From positions 248,001-312,000 of the forward strand of contig SZNP01000006.1 in assembly GCA_005239435.1 (NCBI GenBank): 64,000 nucleotides of DNA, written 5' to 3'. The translations under genes and the position numbers were made by a program. Shown piece by piece: positions 9,427-17,613 of this stretch (the stretch's first letter is position 1; each line of letters begins with the position of its first letter). The DNA comes from Halorussus salinisoli. GTDB taxonomy: Archaea > Halobacteriota > Halobacteria > Halobacteriales > Haladaptataceae. The notes under the pieces are model-generated. The model ran no database searches. It saw only the letters and a program-made list of their open reading frames with translations, and was not told the DNA's origin.

Positions 9427-9957
9427 TCAACCCATCAGGTACCGGAGCCATTTATTTTGCTTCACGAACTCGACGTCTTCGAGGTACTCGTCGAGGCCGA
9501 GGATGCGGCCCGCGCCGAACGCGCCGAGGCCGAACAGGAGCATCGCGTAGACGACGTGGTCGTCGATGACGATGGCGTGTTCGAGGGGGAGACTGGCCGC
9601 CCAGTAGAACAGCATCATCAGCGCGCCCCAGAATGCGCTCCACCGGACGAACGCTCCCGCGAGCAACGCGAGACCGACGAGGGTCAGACCCCACTGGTTC
9701 AGCGGGTCGACGAGCCAGAGCCATTCGTTGGCCATCGTGGCCCAGACGCCGCCGAAGGGGTTGCTCTCCGGAATCGCGTGGAGCAGGAATCCCTCGGCCG
9801 ACCACGAGGGGTCGAGTACCTTCGTGATGCCGGCGTAGAACAGCGTCCATCCCATCACGACCCGCAGGGCCAACAGCGCGTACCCGACCCACGTCTCGGA
9901 GTATTCGAAGTTGGTTCGGCGTCCGAACAGTTCGGTTTCGAGTTCGCGAGTGGACAT
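9427..9957 (-). CDS. DoxX/DoxD-like membrane protein
   Basis: 176 residues with four hydrophobic helices (about 25-45, 80-100, 105-125, 135-155). The GYALLALRVVMGWTLFYAG start of helix 1 and the later GLALLAGAFVRWSAFWG segment fit the DoxX family, membrane proteins linked to quinol oxidation or redox stress. The substrate is unknown. It is transcribed alone, convergent with hutH and divergent from a universal stress protein gene 140-167 bases away. Confidence 0.82.
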   Translation of the reverse strand: MSTRELETELFGRRTNFEYSETWVGYALLALRVVMGWTLFYAGITKVLDPSWSAEGFLLHAIPESNPFGGVWATMANEWLWLVDPLNQWGLTLVGLALLAGAFVRWSAFWGALMMLFYWAASLPLEHAIVIDDHVVYAMLLFGLGAFGAGRILGLDEYLEDVEFVKQNKWLRYLMG

Positions 9958-10124
9958 CGGTCTTCACCTCACGTGTGATACTCGCACGGCCATCCCCTTG
10001 AACCGGGAGAGCGAATCTCAGAACCTGAAAATCGGGCGGAACCGAACCGAAAAGCGTTGCGGTCGTTTTTGGCGCGTGGGAGTCGGAGTGGCGACTTATG
10101 GAGCGGAGAGACGTATCGAGAGAC

Positions 10125-10529
10125 ATGTACCGGATACTCGCCGCAATCGGCACCGACGAGGACCGCGCGCTCGAACAGGCCGAAGCCATCGCCGACCTGC
10201 CCCGAAACGGAGACGTCCCGGTGACGCTGTTCCACGACTTCGACGACAGCAATCCGGAGGGCGCGTCGGTCCATCAGATCGCGGCAGTGCGTCGGGCCGC
10301 CGAACTCCTCGAAGACGAAGGTATCGAAGTCGAGTACGCCGAGTCGAGCGGTGCCGCCGCCCGGACCATCCTCGACGCGGCCGACAGGATGGACGCCGAC
10401 CTGCTCTGTCTCGCGCCGCGCGGGCGGACGCCCGCGGGCAAGGCGCTGTTCGGGAGCGTCACTCAGCAGGTCATCTTGGAGGGGTCCCGGCCGACGCTCG
10501 TGGTCGGGGCCGGACGAACGAACGAGTAA
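10125..10529 (+). CDS. Universal stress protein (UspA family)
   Basis: 134-residue single Usp domain. It starts with the usual first strand (MYRILAAIG) and ends with the nucleotide-binding pattern G-x2-G-x8-9-GS in RGRTPAGKALFGSVTQQVI, so ATP binding is plausible. An in-frame ATG at 10098 would add nine residues (MERRDVSRD); the start at 10125 fits the family better. Transcribed away from the DoxX gene; its role in this cell is not shown by the sequence. Confidence 0.88.
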   Translation: MYRILAAIGTDEDRALEQAEAIADLPRNGDVPVTLFHDFDDSNPEGASVHQIAAVRRAAELLEDEGIEVEYAESSGAAARTILDAADRMDADLLCLAPRGRTPAGKALFGSVTQQVILEGSRPTLVVGAGRTNE

Positions 10530-10678
10530 TCGACGGCGGCCGAGCGACCGGCCCGGGTCGAACCTGCGGTCGTTAGAAACATTACTAGTTGCTTCGAACG
10601 TGTTTTCGATTGTTAAACGAAGAGTACGAGTCGTCACTGTTCGCACGGCGTCTCGTCGCGGCGTACGTGACGGCGCGT

Positions 10679-10978
10679 TTACGCAGTTCTAGTCGACTTT
10701 CCCGTCGGGTTTCTCCGCTCGTCGAGACGGTCCGGGTCCGGTGCGTCGGTCTCGTCGGCGTCGTCTCCGTCGGCGTGAGAGGTCTCGCTCCCGCTGTTGT
10801 CGGTGGGCGCGCGGAAGACGCCGTGGTCCTCGCACTCGTACACGTCTCGAAGAACGTTCGTACACGACCGACCGCAGTCCGGACAGGGATGGGTGGGTTC
10901 CTCGACGTCGGTGGGGACCTCCATCTCGTGGTACACCTCGCGCCACCCGCCGCTCGGCGACTCGCGCTCGTCAACCAT
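10679..10978 (-). CDS. Small zinc-ribbon protein
   Basis: 99 residues, no function recognised. The N-terminal half has CPDC followed by a lone C and then YECEDHG, a probable one-site zinc ribbon; the C-terminal 45 residues are acidic and disordered-looking. Its start overlaps the end of the upstream zinc-ribbon gene by 8 bases, so the two are translated as a unit. A role with the nearby replication genes is possible but only by position. Confidence 0.7.
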   Translation of the reverse strand: MVDERESPSGGWREVYHEMEVPTDVEEPTHPCPDCGRSCTNVLRDVYECEDHGVFRAPTDNSGSETSHADGDDADETDAPDPDRLDERRNPTGKSTRTA

Positions 10979-11186
10979 TCTCCCACGCTCCGTCGTTCGC
11001 TCGCTCGTCGTTCACCCGCTCGTCGCATCGGAAACATCCTTCGCGGAGTCGCGGGTCGGTGGTTTCGAGGCCGCATCGCTCGCACCGCCAGTAGCGGTGG
11101 TCGAGTTCGCCGTCGCTGTTCCTGCCGTCGTGCGGTCCGGTGACGGTCCCGGTACTTTCTTGTAATCGTGGCGTATTCGTAGCCAT
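10971..11186 (-). CDS. Small zinc-ribbon protein
   Basis: 71 residues with two CxxC knuckles (CERC near residue 34 and CFRC near 51), the spacing of a rubredoxin-like zinc ribbon. The N terminus is polar. Overlaps the following 99-residue gene. It lies 192 bases downstream of the RPA-associated gene on the same strand; whether it shares that transcript is unclear. Confidence 0.7.
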   Translation of the reverse strand: MATNTPRLQESTGTVTGPHDGRNSDGELDHRYWRCERCGLETTDPRLREGCFRCDERVNDERANDGAWENG

Positions 11187-11378
11187 TGGGCTGCTCGAAT
11201 TTGGGGCACGCCCAGCGTCCGGGTGCTGGTACCACCCGGCGCGTTTCGAAGCGCGGTCGCTGGGCTGTTCGTTCTACGATTCTCCTGCGTATTCGGTAGT
11301 CCCCTGTCTCCCCATCACCCCCGAAAGTCGGTCGCGTGTCGATTCGCCTGCGCCTCGTCGTCCCGCCGTCACCGCCGA

Positions 11379-12023
11379 CTACGCCCGCGGTTCGGGCTCG
11401 ACTTCGGCGTCGTCTTCGGCATCGTCGCCGTCTGCCGCGCCGGTTTCGCCGTCCCCGTCTTCGAGGCTTTCGAGCGCCGAGATGACGAGCGTGTGGTACC
11501 GGTCGAGCGGCAGGTCGTACTGCTCCTCGGCCATCCGCGCGTACTCGTTGGTGTCGTCGTCGAACGTCTCGATTCGGTCGAGCGTCTGCTTGGCCGTCTC
11601 GACCACCCATCGGTCGCGGGTGTCGGCGTCGACCCGCGTGATGGACTCCGGCCGCACGGAGACGTTAGTGTTGCCGTCGTCGGTCTCGTAGGTCCGGGGC
11701 TTGCCGGTGATGGCGACGTAGGCGGGCGGTTCGAGTTCCCGAAGCATGCTCGCGGCCTCGGGTTGGTACTGGCCCGCGTAGACGAAGAACGGGTCGCCGT
11801 TCGGGTCCACGACCCGGCCCTGCCAGTACTCGCTGTCCTCGCCCACGTCCTCGGTCTCGGTCAGCGTGCCGACGACGAAGATGCGATTCGCTCGCTCTCC
11901 CGTCGGCAGCAGGACGTACACCGGGGCGCGCTCCTCGTCCGATTCCTTGAACGTGTGGGTCGCGTCGTTGAACTCGCCGGCGAACACGCGGCGGGCGACC
12001 TCTCGGGTAGGTGTCTCGCTCAT
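11379..12023 (-). CDS. rpap: RPA-associated protein (COG3390 type)
   Basis: 214 residues. The body (residues 1-190) matches the conserved archaeal protein encoded next to replication protein A, with an OB-fold-like central part (VYVLLPTGERANRIFVVGTL) and a helical end; the last 25 residues are an acidic tail. In Haloferax such partners act with their RPA in DNA repair and replication. It follows rpa with a one-base gap, so co-expression is clear. Confidence 0.88.
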   Translation of the reverse strand: MSETPTREVARRVFAGEFNDATHTFKESDEERAPVYVLLPTGERANRIFVVGTLTETEDVGEDSEYWQGRVVDPNGDPFFVYAGQYQPEAASMLRELEPPAYVAITGKPRTYETDDGNTNVSVRPESITRVDADTRDRWVVETAKQTLDRIETFDDDTNEYARMAEEQYDLPLDRYHTLVISALESLEDGDGETGAADGDDAEDDAEVEPEPRA

Positions 12024-12024
12024 G

Positions 12025-12963
12025 TCACATCGACCTCGCTTTGATGAGCACGTCCTCGGTGTCTGTCGGCCCGGCGAGTTCCTCCAGTTCGTCGACGAGG
12101 AGGTACCGGCCCATCGTCGGTCCGGCGACGCGGTAGTACAGTCCGAGGGTCTTCTCGCGCATCTCTTCGGCGACGACGGTCGTGTCGAGCGCGTCCATCG
12201 CCATGTCCTGTGCCTCCTGCAAGCCGATACCGGTCAGGTCCTCGGTGGCCTCCTTGTCGAAGATGATCTTGTGAACCTCCGAGCCGTCGTCCAAGACGCC
12301 CTTGATGCGGAGGTCGAACTCGCCTTCGACTTCGCCGTGTTCGGAACACCGTCCGTTCTGGAGGACGCGCGTACAGTCGTCCTCGGGACAGCGTTTGATG
12401 AGACCGGATCCACTCTGGATGTCCACCAGCGCACCTTCGACTTCGGCGGTGTCGTCGCCGACTTCGATGTCCTCGTCGACCTCCTCGATGGTGGTCGTGC
12501 GGTTGAGTTTCACCGAGTAGTCGCCCTGGTACTCGTCGGAGACGAGGTTTCCGAATCGGTAGACCGCCCCTTCCTCCAACTCTTGGAGGTCGGAGTCGGC
12601 CCACTTGGTGAACTTGATGGTGCCCGTCTCGTCGCCGAGCAGGCCGACCTGTCCGACGGCGTCGCTCCGGGGGTCCCAGAGGTCCACGACCTTGGCGGTG
12701 AGGCCGAGCCACTGCTCGTCCTCGTTCACGTCTTCGACGTTGACTTTCTCGGAGCCACCGCCGCCGCCACTGCGGACGTCGTCGCGTTCGAGTCCCGCTT
12801 CGTCGAGGTAGTGGCTGACGACGCTCCGACGGGCCTCTTCGAGGGGCACCCGGTACTCGTTGACGAGGTTGTCGAGGCGCTCCTCTATCTCGTCCGCGGT
12901 CAGGTCTAAGTGTTCGGAGAACTGTTCTCGTATCTCTTCGGCGTGCTGGCGCACATCGCTCAT
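12025..12963 (-). CDS. rpa: Replication protein A (single-stranded DNA-binding protein)
   Basis: 312 residues. It coats single-stranded DNA during replication and repair. A helical N-terminal 60 residues is followed by an OB fold (about 75-160) and a C-terminal zinc finger with CPEDDC and CSEH ligands at about residues 191-207. The form with one clear OB fold and a zinc finger matches a haloarchaeal RPA. A TATA box at 13021-13030 precedes it with a leader of roughly 35 bases. First gene of the rpa-rpap unit. Confidence 0.93.
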   Translation of the reverse strand: MSDVRQHAEEIREQFSEHLDLTADEIEERLDNLVNEYRVPLEEARRSVVSHYLDEAGLERDDVRSGGGGGSEKVNVEDVNEDEQWLGLTAKVVDLWDPRSDAVGQVGLLGDETGTIKFTKWADSDLQELEEGAVYRFGNLVSDEYQGDYSVKLNRTTTIEEVDEDIEVGDDTAEVEGALVDIQSGSGLIKRCPEDDCTRVLQNGRCSEHGEVEGEFDLRIKGVLDDGSEVHKIIFDKEATEDLTGIGLQEAQDMAMDALDTTVVAEEMREKTLGLYYRVAGPTMGRYLLVDELEELAGPTDTEDVLIKARSM

Positions 12964-13020
12964 GGTGTATCAGTCTCCGCGTCGTTTTCTCCGGGAGACA
13001 TGCGACTGGTTAGTGCCCTA

Positions 13021-13030
13021 TAGTATAAAA
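13021..13030 (-). promoter_or_regulatory. TATA box of rpa
   Basis: Read on the minus strand, TTTTATACTA lies about 60 bases before the rpa ATG, giving a short leader. It is the only AT-rich word between rpa and the lysE remnant. Confidence 0.5.
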
Positions 13031-13095
13031 ACCTCGGTGTCCCCGGAGTGAAAGTGAAACTGAAGCCGTCGGGTACGCTCAGAGCCGTTTTCGCC

Positions 13096-13398
13096 TTACC
13101 TGGGTTCGAGCGCCAAGGCCGCCCCGAGTCCGGCGAGACCCGACTCCGAGACCCACCGCAGACCGTCGGCGAGGTGCGGGCGAGCGCGGACGCACGCAGG
13201 AGCGCGACGAGGCCGAGCGTGGCCGCGGTCGTGTGAACGAGGAGTCGGTACGGACTCCGATTGCGGAGGCGACACCGCCGCGCTTGCCCGTCGAGACGCC
13301 TTGCGTTAGGACGAAGACGGTGACGGGACTGGGCGAGAGAGCGAGCGCCATCGCGGATTCGAGACCGACCGCCCCTACTATTGTCGTCGCACGTGGAA
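13096..13398 (-). pseudogene. Decayed LysE/RhtB-type amino-acid exporter
   Basis: Three family pieces lie in order but in different frames on the minus strand. The first reads SAMALALSPSPVTVFVLTQG then GKRGGVASAIGV, the N-terminal LysE signature. After a frameshift near 13240 comes LLVHTTAATLGLVALLRASA, the second conserved block. After a second shift near 13170 comes a LysE-like C terminus, LRWVSESGLAGLGAALALEP, and a TAA at 13096-13098. The whole is about 300 bases against about 620 for an intact gene, so the middle is deleted as well. Both shifts and the deletion argue against a sequencing error. Confidence 0.72.
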
Positions 13399-13407
13399 CT
13401 CTAAACG

Positions 13408-13665
13408 ATGTTTTTGGACCCATCGTCGCCGGACGACGAAGAAGCCGACCGGGACCTCCGGAAGGGTCTCCGAGGCGCCGCGCCCGAGACGCTCCGGGCG
13501 TTCGTCCTCCTCGCGGTATCGGTTCAGGCGGGACTCTTCGCCGGTGCGCTCGGCGTCATGCTCTTGGCGTTCCGCGGACAGCAGACGCTCGGCGGCGCGC
13601 TGATAGTCGGCGGACTGGTCGTTCTCGGGGTCTCGGTCGTCGCCTATCGGAAGTACAAAACGTAG
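13408..13665 (+). CDS. Small two-helix membrane protein
   Basis: 85 residues, function unknown. An acidic N terminus (residues 1-20) is followed by two hydrophobic helices (about 30-52 and 60-78) with a short loop FRGQQTL, and a basic end RKYKT. The charge layout suggests both ends face the cytoplasm. Codon use and composition match neighbours, so it is probably real. It lies 50 bases before the next plus-strand gene. Confidence 0.65.
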   Translation: MFLDPSSPDDEEADRDLRKGLRGAAPETLRAFVLLAVSVQAGLFAGALGVMLLAFRGQQTLGGALIVGGLVVLGVSVVAYRKYKT

Positions 13666-13715
13666 CGCGACCCGACGAACAAACCTAACTTCGCCGACCC
13701 CGAACACGCACTCGA

Positions 13716-13994
13716 ATGGACGACCGTCTCGAAAGCTTCCTCCGGTCGAAGATCCGGTCCGCCGGGCGGCAGTACGCCGACGCAAAGCGGGCCTACGCCA
13801 GCGCCAGGCAGACCGCGCTCGCAGACCTCCCGCAGGACGAGGAGGGCAAGGCCAAAATCGTCTGTCGGCGATACGCCGAGCGCCGGGCCGTCGAACTCGA
13901 CCGAGAGGCCCGTCCCGACTGCTTCGACCCCGAACACCCCGACTGCGAGGGGTGCGTGCGAGACGTGCGCGACGGCCGCATCGAGACGTGGTAA
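13716..13994 (+). CDS. Conserved haloarchaeal protein, 92 residues
   Basis: No function recognised. The first 60 residues are helical with many Arg/Lys and Glu. The C-terminal part has CFDPEHPDCEGCVRDV, three cysteines that with an upstream cysteine (IVCRRY) could bind a metal. The stop is one base before the ATG of the mannose-1-phosphate guanylyltransferase gene, so the two are probably co-transcribed. Confidence 0.7.
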   Translation: MDDRLESFLRSKIRSAGRQYADAKRAYASARQTALADLPQDEEGKAKIVCRRYAERRAVELDREARPDCFDPEHPDCEGCVRDVRDGRIETW

Positions 13995-13995
13995 G

Positions 13996-15033
13996 ATGAC
14001 CGGCAACGACGCTACCGAGACGATAGACCGGCCCGTCGTCGCCCTCGTGATGGCCGGAGGTACCGGCACGCGCCTCTACCCGGCCAGCAGGTCCGACCGA
14101 CCGAAGCAGTTCCTCTCGCTCGGTGGCGACGGCGACGACTCGCTGCTCTCCCAGACGGTCTCGAGGGTCGGATTCGCCGACGAAATCTACGTCTCGACCG
14201 CGGCCGACCACGCCGACCGAGTGCGCGAGGAGGTACCCGAGGCGGGCGTCCTCGTGGAACCCGCGGCCAAGGACACCGGTCCGGCGCTGGTCTACGCCGC
14301 CCACCGCGTCCGCGAGCAGGTCGGCGAGTGCGTCCTGCTCGCCGTACCGAGCGACCACCTCGTCGCCGGTGGATTCGAGTCGTCCGCGAAGACCGCGGCC
14401 CGCGCCGCAGTCGAAACGCGGGGGTTGGTCGCGTTCGGCGTGGAACCGACTCGGCCCGCGACCGGCTACGGGTACATCGAGCCGGGGGTTTCGGAGGGTG
14501 AGTGGGCAGAAATCGGGCAGTTCCGCGAGAAGCCAGACGAGGCGACCGCCGAGCAGTTCGTGGAGGACGGTTTCTACTGGAACGCCGGCCTGTTCGCGTG
14601 GACGCCCGAAGCCCTGCTCCGGGAGGCCCGCGACTCCCCGCTCGCGGCGCTCGTGGACGCGCTGGACGAGGGCGACTTCGAGCGAGGATTCCGGGAGGTC
14701 GAGTCGGTCAGCATCGACTACGCGGTGATGGAGCGCACCGACGACGCCTACGTCGTGCCCGCCGACTTCTCGTGGGACGACGTGGGCGCGTGGGACGCCG
14801 TAGAGCGCGTAGTCGAGACCGACGAGGACGGGAACGCGATTCTGGGAGACGGTCTCGCCATCGACGCCGAAAACAACGTCGTGGCGAGCGACGGCGACGC
14901 GCACATCAGCGCGGTCGGCGTCGAGGGGTTGGTCGTCGCAGCCTACGACGACAGGGTGCTGGTCGTGCCGAAGGACGACGCCCAGCGCGTGCGCGAGATA
15001 GTTTCGGAGTTGCGCGACCAGGGGCGGTTCTGA
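13996..15033 (+). CDS. Mannose-1-phosphate guanylyltransferase
   Basis: Makes GDP-mannose from GTP and mannose-1-phosphate for glycans of the S-layer and surface. 345 residues, the short single-domain form without an isomerase part. The nucleotidyltransferase signature GGTGTRLYPASRSDRPKQFL is near residue 18; FREKPD, YWNAGLFAW and DFSWDDVGAW follow in the family's order. It begins one base after the upstream 92-residue gene. Specificity for mannose rather than another sugar is from the motif set. Confidence 0.9.
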   Translation: MTGNDATETIDRPVVALVMAGGTGTRLYPASRSDRPKQFLSLGGDGDDSLLSQTVSRVGFADEIYVSTAADHADRVREEVPEAGVLVEPAAKDTGPALVYAAHRVREQVGECVLLAVPSDHLVAGGFESSAKTAARAAVETRGLVAFGVEPTRPATGYGYIEPGVSEGEWAEIGQFREKPDEATAEQFVEDGFYWNAGLFAWTPEALLREARDSPLAALVDALDEGDFERGFREVESVSIDYAVMERTDDAYVVPADFSWDDVGAWDAVERVVETDEDGNAILGDGLAIDAENNVVASDGDAHISAVGVEGLVVAAYDDRVLVVPKDDAQRVREIVSELRDQGRF

Positions 15034-15076
15034 CGGCCACTCGAACTTTACGCGAGTCCGTAGTACACCCGCTGTT

Positions 15077-15346
15077 ATGTCCGACACCCCCGCCGGTGAA
15101 ATCGTAGAGAAGACAGACGACTTCACTCACGTCCGGTTCCGCGACCCCGACGAGTTCGACACGATTCGGACGCCCGACTGGGCCGAGAACGCCGCCAGCA
15201 GCGAGGTCGAGGGGGCCGAAGTCCGAACCGGGAAACTGGAAGACAGCGACGACTGGCTGGTCGAGAGCGTCCTGATTCCGGCGGGGACCGACGACGACGA
15301 GGCCGAAGAACGGGCCGAGCAGATAGTCGGGAAAATCGAGAGCTGA
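15077..15346 (+). CDS. Conserved haloarchaeal protein, 89 residues
   Basis: No function recognised. Highly acidic, no signal peptide, no membrane helix and no cysteine. The pattern (short strands HVRFRDPDEF, VRTGKLEDSDDWLVESVLIP, then a helix of Asp/Glu/Ala) suggests a small soluble alpha/beta protein. A TATA-like ACTTTACG lies about 30 bases before the ATG. Its end is 1 base from the convergent SDR gene. Confidence 0.65.
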   Translation: MSDTPAGEIVEKTDDFTHVRFRDPDEFDTIRTPDWAENAASSEVEGAEVRTGKLEDSDDWLVESVLIPAGTDDDEAEERAEQIVGKIES

Positions 15347-15347
15347 G

Positions 15348-16133
15348 TCAGCTCCGGAGCCTGCCACCGTCCACGGGCACGGCCGCGCCGTTGACGAAAC
15401 TCGCGCGCTCGCTGGAGAGGAAAGCGACGGTGTCACCGAGTTCGCGGGGCTGACCCACGCGGTCCAGTGGGATGTCGTCGGCCCACGACACGAGGCCCTC
15501 GTCGTAGGTGTCGTACTCGCCGCGCTCGACGGCGGCCTCCACGAGTTCCTGAATCCGCGGCGTCTCGTGTGCGCCGGGGAGGACGGCGTTGACTCGCACC
15601 TCCGGAGCGAACTCGCGGGCTTGCGTCTTCATCAGGCCGATGACGCCGCGCCGGACCGCGTTCGAGAGGACGAGACCGTCGATGGCCTCCCGGACGCTGG
15701 TCGAGGTGACGTTGACCACGGTGCCCGCGTCGCCCTCGACGAGATGTGGGTGGGCGGCCTTGGTCAGCCAGACCGCGCTCATCACGAGGAGGTCGTAGGC
15801 CTCGTACCAGTCACGCTCGGTCGTGTCGAGGAACGGGCCGCTCGGTGGCCCGCCCGCCGAGGTGACGACGTGGTCCAAGCCGCCGAACTCTTCGACCGTC
15901 GCGTCCACCAGCGTCTCTATCTCGTCGGGGTCGGTGATGTCGGTCGGGACCGCCACTACGTCGCCGTCGCCAGCCGCGTCGATCTCCTCCTTCGCGTCTT
16001 CCAACTGCTCCTCGCCGCGAGCACAGATGGCGACGTTCGCGCCTTCGGCCGCGAGCGCCTTCGCCGAGGCCCGGCCGAGACCGCTCGAGCTCGCCGTTAC
16101 CAGTGCCGAGTTACCGTCTAATCCCAGGTCCAT
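15348..16133 (-). CDS. Atypical short-chain dehydrogenase/reductase
   Basis: 261 residues, Rossmann fold. The N-terminal dinucleotide site is a variant, TASSSGLG (residues about 13-20), and GANVAICAR ends strand 2. The catalytic YxxxK is absent: the equivalent place reads SNAVRRG, Asn and Arg for Tyr and Lys. The C-terminal VNGAAVPVDGG ending is normal. A known SDR subgroup, the BKR-like SDR-like set, lacks a perfect cofactor motif and tetrad, and this fits it. Its activity is therefore uncertain. ATG 16133 is chosen because the longer frame runs into a dispersed repeat. Confidence 0.85.
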   Translation of the reverse strand: MDLGLDGNSALVTASSSGLGRASAKALAAEGANVAICARGEEQLEDAKEEIDAAGDGDVVAVPTDITDPDEIETLVDATVEEFGGLDHVVTSAGGPPSGPFLDTTERDWYEAYDLLVMSAVWLTKAAHPHLVEGDAGTVVNVTSTSVREAIDGLVLSNAVRRGVIGLMKTQAREFAPEVRVNAVLPGAHETPRIQELVEAAVERGEYDTYDEGLVSWADDIPLDRVGQPRELGDTVAFLSSERASFVNGAAVPVDGGRLRS

Positions 16134-16192
16134 ACCCGGTGGTTCGGAGTCCGAGTTGAAAGCTCTCGGGGTGGCGGCTATCTGTTCGGCGA

Positions 16193-16331
16193 ACGGAACG
16201 CGGATGGAGCACCGACAGGGGCGAGCAAGCGCGGAGGTACGGGGGCGCAGTGCGGCCACGGTGCCGTGCGGCCGCGGTGTTGTGCAGTTGCGGTTCCGTG
16301 CGGTCTGATTGGCTCTGCAGTAGGTAGCTCC
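16193..16331 (+). repeat. Dispersed intergenic repeat, copy A
   Basis: Core 16193-16248 matches the minus strand of 3446-3500 at about 43 of 55 positions. It continues with TGCGGT/GTGCGG-type words and the word GATTGGCTC at 16307-16315, then GTAGGTAGCTCC. It sits upstream of the SDR gene in the opposite orientation. No coding capacity seen. Confidence 0.6.
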
Positions 16332-16409
16332 GAGTTAGCCATCTTTTCCAACACAAAGAGTAACTATCGAAGGTCAAGATAATCAAAATTAATTCTCGAA
16401 AACACCGAT

Positions 16410-16892
16410 TTACGTCTCTCGACTGACTTCCCGCGACTTCCGAACCGTCACCTCGCCGTCGGTCGTCACGCCGATGAGGAGGTCCTCGTGCACCTCTCGG
16501 CCCTCGACGGCGTCCCCGGCCTCGTCGCTCACGCGCTTCATGAGTTCCGGCGCGGCGTGGTTGACCTTCACGCCGGCCTCGTCGCAGGCGTCGTACACCC
16601 GAGACGGGACGTCGTAGAGGTCCGTGTTTTCGGTCACGACGATGCGGACCGGCGCGCGCAACGCCTCGGCGAAGGCGACCGTCTCGCGGGCCTTCCGGAC
16701 GTTCTCGCGGGCGCTGGCCTCGACGCTGGAGACGTTCGCGCGAGAGGTACCCAGCGACTCGGCGATGGTCGCCTGTGCGACTCCGCGTTCGCGCAGGGCC
16801 AGCACCTCGGCCTGTCGCCGGGTCAGGACGCTGGTCTGGGCGTCGAATCCCGCGCGGTCGAGTATCTCGTCCACGTCGTACTCGTCGCTCAC
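16410..16892 (-). CDS. Tfx-family DNA-binding protein
   Basis: 160 residues. The N-terminal helix-turn-helix (LTRRQAEVLALRERGVAQATIAESLGTSRANVSSVE, about residues 23-58) and the C-terminal domain (VRIVVTENTDLYDVPSRVYD onward) match Tfx, an archaeal regulator first studied next to a molybdenum formylmethanofuran dehydrogenase. Here the target is unknown. GTG 16892 is the start (VSDEYDVDEILDRAG), since the upstream extension is Arg-rich and not protein-like. Transcribed alone; the 217 bases before it hold no gene. Confidence 0.85.
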   Translation of the reverse strand: MSDEYDVDEILDRAGFDAQTSVLTRRQAEVLALRERGVAQATIAESLGTSRANVSSVEASARENVRKARETVAFAEALRAPVRIVVTENTDLYDVPSRVYDACDEAGVKVNHAAPELMKRVSDEAGDAVEGREVHEDLLIGVTTDGEVTVRKSREVSRET

Positions 16893-17109
16893 GGTCGACC
16901 CTCCGCTTCGCTCGTCGCGGCCCGCTCCCGCGTCCGCGACCCTCCGTCGTGGCGTGCGCTCATGGTCGCCTCTACGTACTCGCCGGGAAAAAACCCGCGG
17001 CGTGCAACGCTCACGGGGAGAGTACGACATTCAGAACGGAGTACGACGCCCGCGACGAGAACGCTGTTGGGACTGTCCATCCCGCCGCGACCGATCGGTC
17101 CTCCGGGCG

Positions 17110-17613
17110 TTAGCTACCCCAGAAGTTGTCGCGGCTTCCGAGTTGCGGCCGCGACGGTCCGTCCTCGTCGTCGGTGTCGTCGGCGTCGTCAGCGTCGGCG
17201 TCGCCGGCGTCGTCGGCGTCGGCTTCCTCGGCCTGTTCGTCGTCGTCCTCGGTCTCCGACTCGACCGAATCCTCGTCGTCCATCGGCAGGCGTTCGAGTT
17301 CGTCGGCGCGAGCGTGGTTGCTGTGGACGTTCGTAATCTTCACCTTCGCACGAGCGTCGGGCAGGACGCCGTCCACCATGACGATGAACCCGTCCTCGGT
17401 CCGGCCGACGCCTGCACCGCTCTCGTGGATGTCCTCGACGGTCACGACGACCTCCTCGCCCGGTTGGACGGGAGCCGTCTTGAGTTCGGAGATCGGTTGG
17501 TTGTAGTGCTGGCACCACTCGGCTCCGCCGCGGTCGCCGTAGTGTTGGCATCCCATTCCCTCGATGCGCTCCTGAAAACTCGGGCATTCGTCGGCGAGTG
17601 GACAGTCCGGCAT
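17110..17613 (-). CDS. TRAM-domain protein
   Basis: 167 residues. A cysteine-rich N terminus (CPLADECPSF, then CQHYGD and WCQHYN, residues 4-37) is followed by a TRAM domain (about 50-105: VQPGEEVVVTVEDIHESGAG to VKITNV), a beta-barrel that binds RNA. The last 60 residues are an acidic Asp/Glu/Ala tail. Stand-alone TRAM proteins are common in haloarchaea and suggested to act as RNA chaperones. A TATA-like GGTTTAGGCC lies about 28 bases before the start, so the message is probably leaderless. Confidence 0.87.
   Translation of the reverse strand: MPDCPLADECPSFQERIEGMGCQHYGDRGGAEWCQHYNQPISELKTAPVQPGEEVVVTVEDIHESGAGVGRTEDGFIVMVDGVLPDARAKVKITNVHSNHARADELERLPMDDEDSVESETEDDDEQAEEADADDAGDADADDADDTDDEDGPSRPQLGSRDNFWGS

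Larger units (their letters stand above)
12964..13407. other. Gap between rpa and the 85-residue membrane protein gene
   Basis: 444 bases without an intact gene. It holds the rpa promoter near 13025, the lysE remnant (13096-13398) and, at its right end, the start region of the next plus-strand gene. Nothing else protein-like was found on either strand. Confidence 0.65.

Noticed and set aside
13079..13423. An intact 114-residue protein
   Set aside because: Only its first third resembles LysE; the rest turns Arg/Ser-rich while the LysE match carries on in other frames, so it is a pseudogene.
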